A stretch of DNA of 42,082 bases from a virus. How positions within the stretch are numbered: position 1 is the stretch's first letter; the number at the start of each line of letters is the position of its first letter. The position numbers and the translations under genes were made by a program. Shown here piece by piece: positions 40,410 to 42,082 of this stretch. A model generated the notes under the pieces. The model was not told the DNA's origin and did no database searches. It was given only the letters and a program-made list of their open reading frames with translations. The stretch is taken from IMG/VR virus record IMGVR_UViG_3300020726_000009, positions 1-42,082 of that record. The stretch is one strand, 5' to 3'.

Positions 40410-40583
40410 ATGTTTTCAATCAAACAATTCTTAATCAATGCGTCTTCAGAAGTTCGTCAAGAAATCAAAAAATTGATCGATGAGATCGAAGCCAGCATTC
40501 CTGCTGAAATTCCTGCAGTTGAGGAAGCTCCAGCTTCTACAAAAACTAAAGCTATTGAAACTGAAGCTACTACTGAAGGATAA
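40410..40583 (+). CDS. Small acidic protein (57 aa)
   Basis: The start is ATG 40410 behind AAGGAAAA, and the stop is at 40581-40583. It begins MFSIKQFLINASSEVRQEIK and becomes acidic with Pro/Thr/Ala (EIPAVEEAPASTKTKAIETE). It fills the space between two well-supported small genes with a good binding site. Its base composition and tail resemble the preceding gene. Function unknown. Confidence 0.6.
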   Translation: MFSIKQFLINASSEVRQEIKKLIDEIEASIPAEIPAVEEAPASTKTKAIETEATTEG

Positions 40584-40588
40584 GTACC

Positions 40589-40852
40589 ATGGATTGGTCA
40601 GCAATAGTTGCATCTATAGCTATTTTAGCCACAGCAGCCTCGGGAGTAATCGGGTGGTGGTCAAAAGAGTTATCTAAAAATCAAGATAAGATCATTGCCG
40701 ATCAATCAACTTTAGCAAGACAAATCAATAGTCTTGAAGTAAAGGTTTCGGACCATTACGTCAAGCGTGAAGACTTTCAAAGCGTTACGAATCAGATATT
40801 TCAAAAACTGGATAAGATTCTTGATAAACTTGATACAAAGGCGGATAAATAA
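40589..40852 (+). CDS. Membrane-anchored coiled-coil protein (87 aa), possible holin-related
   Basis: A single N-terminal membrane segment (WSAIVASIAILATAASGVIG) is followed by a charged coiled coil (LARQINSLEVKVSDHYVKRE, IFQKLDKILDKLDTKADK). Topology is like many small proteins in phage lysis regions. It could be a holin partner or antiholin, but there is no defining motif. Its stop overlaps the next start (TAATG). Confidence 0.6.
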   Translation: MDWSAIVASIAILATAASGVIGWWSKELSKNQDKIIADQSTLARQINSLEVKVSDHYVKREDFQSVTNQIFQKLDKILDKLDTKADK

Positions 40853-41019
40853 TGTTTAAGCAAATAGCTGCCCTTTTACGTAAAAGACCGGAAATAATTG
40901 TTAAAGAAACTTCCCCAGTTGTAGAAAAACCTAAAAAGAAAAAGGTGGTTCTTAAAAAAGCAACAACTAGGGTTGTTAGTGCTAAAAAAACAACGTCTAA
41001 GAAAAAAGTTAAAAAATAG
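40852..41019 (+). CDS. Small lysine-rich basic protein (55 aa)
   Basis: The start is in the TAATG of the previous gene and the stop is TAG 41017-41019. It begins MFKQIAALLRKRPEIIVKE and has a tail dominated by Lys with Val, Thr and Ser (KKKKVVLKKATTRVV). This is like histone H1-type tails and would bind nucleic acid or membranes by charge. Function unknown. Confidence 0.6.
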   Translation: MFKQIAALLRKRPEIIVKETSPVVEKPKKKKVVLKKATTRVVSAKKTTSKKKVKK

Positions 41020-41033
41020 GGGAATAAATATGT

Positions 41034-41483
41034 ATGTCCGAAAACTTTGGATTGTCCGAAGGGGCTAAAGGAGTAGCCCATGCCATTAATTCTAGTAGGG
41101 AAGCCAGTAAAGAGCTTTCTAAAAGCATTGAAGGAATACAAAAAGACGGAATAGATGTAGCTCAACGCAAAGCAAACGAAAGGCGAAGGGCGGCAAGAGA
41201 AGCAGAATTAAAGAAGCAAACAGCGTTAATAAAAGCGTTAGAAGATTGGAACAAAAAAAAGCAAATTAGCGATCAGGAAGCAAAGTTAAAAATAGACTTT
41301 GTTAAGAAATATGGTGCAAAAGAGTGGGATGCAGTATTAAAGATTAAGTTGGATATTGAAAATATCGAAAGAAAAGCAAATGAAGCTTTTCAGCATGATG
41401 TAAAAGAAGTGCGTAAGGTTCAGATTTATTGCTTTGCAGTGGCTGCGGTCATAGCATGGTATTTGACTTGGGGTTATAAATGA
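41034..41483 (+). CDS. Coiled-coil protein with C-terminal membrane anchor (149 aa)
   Basis: Residues 15-120 are highly charged and helical (KELSKSIEGIQKDGIDVAQR, RRRAAREAELKKQTALIKAL), followed by a tail anchor (IYCFAVAAVIAWYLTWGYK). AGGGGAA lies upstream of ATG 41034. It overlaps the next micro-gene by 4 nt. Probably sits on the inner face of the membrane. No family recognised. Position before the holin and spanin genes suggests the lysis unit. Confidence 0.65.
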   Translation: MSENFGLSEGAKGVAHAINSSREASKELSKSIEGIQKDGIDVAQRKANERRRAAREAELKKQTALIKALEDWNKKKQISDQEAKLKIDFVKKYGAKEWDAVLKIKLDIENIERKANEAFQHDVKEVRKVQIYCFAVAAVIAWYLTWGYK

Positions 41484-41557
41484 ATGATCGAATGGCTTGG
41501 CTTTGTGTTTGTATAGTTATTTGGCTAATATTAGGTGTTTATATTTTAGGAGGTTAA
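41480..41557 (+). CDS. Membrane micro-protein (25 aa)
   Basis: MNDRMAWLCVCIVIWLILGV and YILGG form one membrane helix with a short charged N-terminus. It starts in ATGA at the previous stop and ends directly before the next ATG. The overlap on one side and zero gap on the other support translation. Its own AGGAGG near the end is the binding site for the next gene. It may be a small holin-like or regulatory peptide. Confidence 0.55.
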   Translation: MNDRMAWLCVCIVIWLILGVYILGG

Positions 41558-41791
41558 ATGGATATTTTTACTCATATTCTTACTGGAAAAGATAATACTA
41601 CTCACGATATTGCTAAATGGGCATGGATGCTTGGGTTTTTGCTTGTAGGTTGTTCAGCTATATATCTTATATACACAGGTAAAGAAATCAGTCTTACAGA
41701 ACTTGCTGGTGCTTTAGGCATTGTTTCAGGGTCAGGCGCAGCTTCAGTAGCTGGAAAACAAATGGCTGGTGCAGAACCAGATGCTAAATAA
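41558..41791 (+). CDS. Putative holin (77 aa)
   Basis: It begins MDIFTHILTGKDNTTHDIAK, followed by a clear membrane helix (WAWMLGFLLVGCSAIYLIYT, about 22-41) and a weaker second one (ELAGALGIVSGSGAASVAG, about 48-66), and a short acidic tail. It lies directly before Rz with a strong AGGAGG site and the endolysin lacks its own export signal, so a holin is needed. The call rests on topology and place. Confidence 0.6.
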   Translation: MDIFTHILTGKDNTTHDIAKWAWMLGFLLVGCSAIYLIYTGKEISLTELAGALGIVSGSGAASVAGKQMAGAEPDAK

Positions 41792-42082
41792 TGTTTAAGA
41801 CTTTATTAGGTTTTATTACAGGTGGTTCATTAACTGTTTATTTTATTGCAGGTGCATTTTTAGTTGGTTCTATAAGCGGTTGGTATGTAACTTCAGATCA
41901 TTATGAAGCGAAGATTGCAAAAGTTAATCAAGAAGCCTATGAGCATGAAACTAAAGTAGTTGCAGAACAAGCAAAAATTGCTAAAAATACTCAAAATGCA
42001 AAGGATTCCAATGAAGCACATTATCAGTTATTGCTTAATCAGTATCGTTCTATCGGCTTGCACGACTCCAGTTTACAAACAA
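41791..42082 (+). CDS. Rz: Inner-membrane spanin (Rz-like), N-terminal part
   Basis: The start ATG shares a base with the holin stop (TAATG). It begins with an N-terminal membrane helix (SLTVYFIAGAFLVGSISGWY) followed by a charged coiled-coil region (EAKIAKVNQEAYEHETKVVA). The frame is open to the window end and continues at base 1 through 251, giving 147 aa. It pairs with Rz1 to fuse the two membranes after endolysin has cut the wall. Confidence 0.8.
   Translation, partial: MFKTLLGFITGGSLTVYFIAGAFLVGSISGWYVTSDHYEAKIAKVNQEAYEHETKVVAEQAKIAKNTQNAKDSNEAHYQLLLNQYRSIGLHDSSLQT
41984..42082. repeat. Terminal direct repeat, right copy (contig closure)
   Basis: These 99 bases are identical to bases 1-99. 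Removing one copy gives a circle of 41,983 bp with the spanin frame intact. Confidence 0.9.

Overview
The window is one complete tailed-phage genome (Caudoviricetes, contractile-tail/myovirus type) opened at an arbitrary point. The first 99 and last 99 bases are identical, so the contig closes into a circle of 41,983 bp, and the inner-membrane spanin gene (Rz) runs across the join. The DNA is A+T-rich, genes are packed tightly, and stop/start overlaps (ATGA, TAATG) are common. The spanin pair points to a Gram-negative host. The tail-fibre and baseplate style resembles phages of proteobacteria, but the host cannot be fixed from sequence alone. I see no integrase, repressor, excisionase or tRNA gene, so a lytic life style is the simplest reading.

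Layout. (1) About 40203-42082 and 1-906 (+): small membrane and basic proteins, probable holin, Rz/Rz1 spanins, lysozyme-type endolysin and a zinc-finger protein. (2) 890-10851 (-): the early/metabolic block. From the promoter-distal end it holds a chain of tiny overlapping genes, an SNF2-type helicase, a nucleotide cluster (dCMP-deaminase-like, MazG-like, asparagine-synthetase-like, dNMP-kinase-like, thymidylate-synthase/dCMP-hydroxymethylase-like), a VRR-NUC nuclease, a family A DNA polymerase, a DUF2815-like ssDNA-binding protein and a DUF2800-like nuclease split into two genes. Three near-identical extended -10 promoters (TGnTATACT) serve this strand. (3) 10852-11179: a divergent control region with an operator-like palindrome, a possible (+) promoter, and a highly structured stretch ending in a terminator hairpin, which I propose as a phage ncRNA or leader. 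(4) 11180-13693 (+): primase-helicase, a dense cluster of GTCGAC-centred repeats and palindromes (candidate replication origin), and an HTH protein placed like a late regulator. (5) 13787-28135 (+): terminases, portal, MuF-like protein, repeat-rich and glycine-rich fibre proteins, Nudix-capsid protease fusion with a nested scaffold start, decoration protein and DUF2184-type major capsid. (6) 28138-40190 (+): head-tail connectors, sheath, tube, tail chaperone with a -1 frameshift, tape measure with a lysozyme-like domain, baseplate hub, spike, gp25, J and DUF2612 proteins, tail fibre and its chaperone.

How it works together. The minus operon would make dNTPs and replication proteins, possibly including a modified cytosine nucleotide. 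The plus-strand primase-helicase would open the origin near 13 kb. The HTH protein would then switch on the late run from 13.7 kb through the lysis genes. The most novel candidates are the structured RNA at 10.9-11.1 kb, the GTCGAC repeat/palindrome cluster, and the TS-like/kinase/AsnB-like cluster that may make a hypermodified base.
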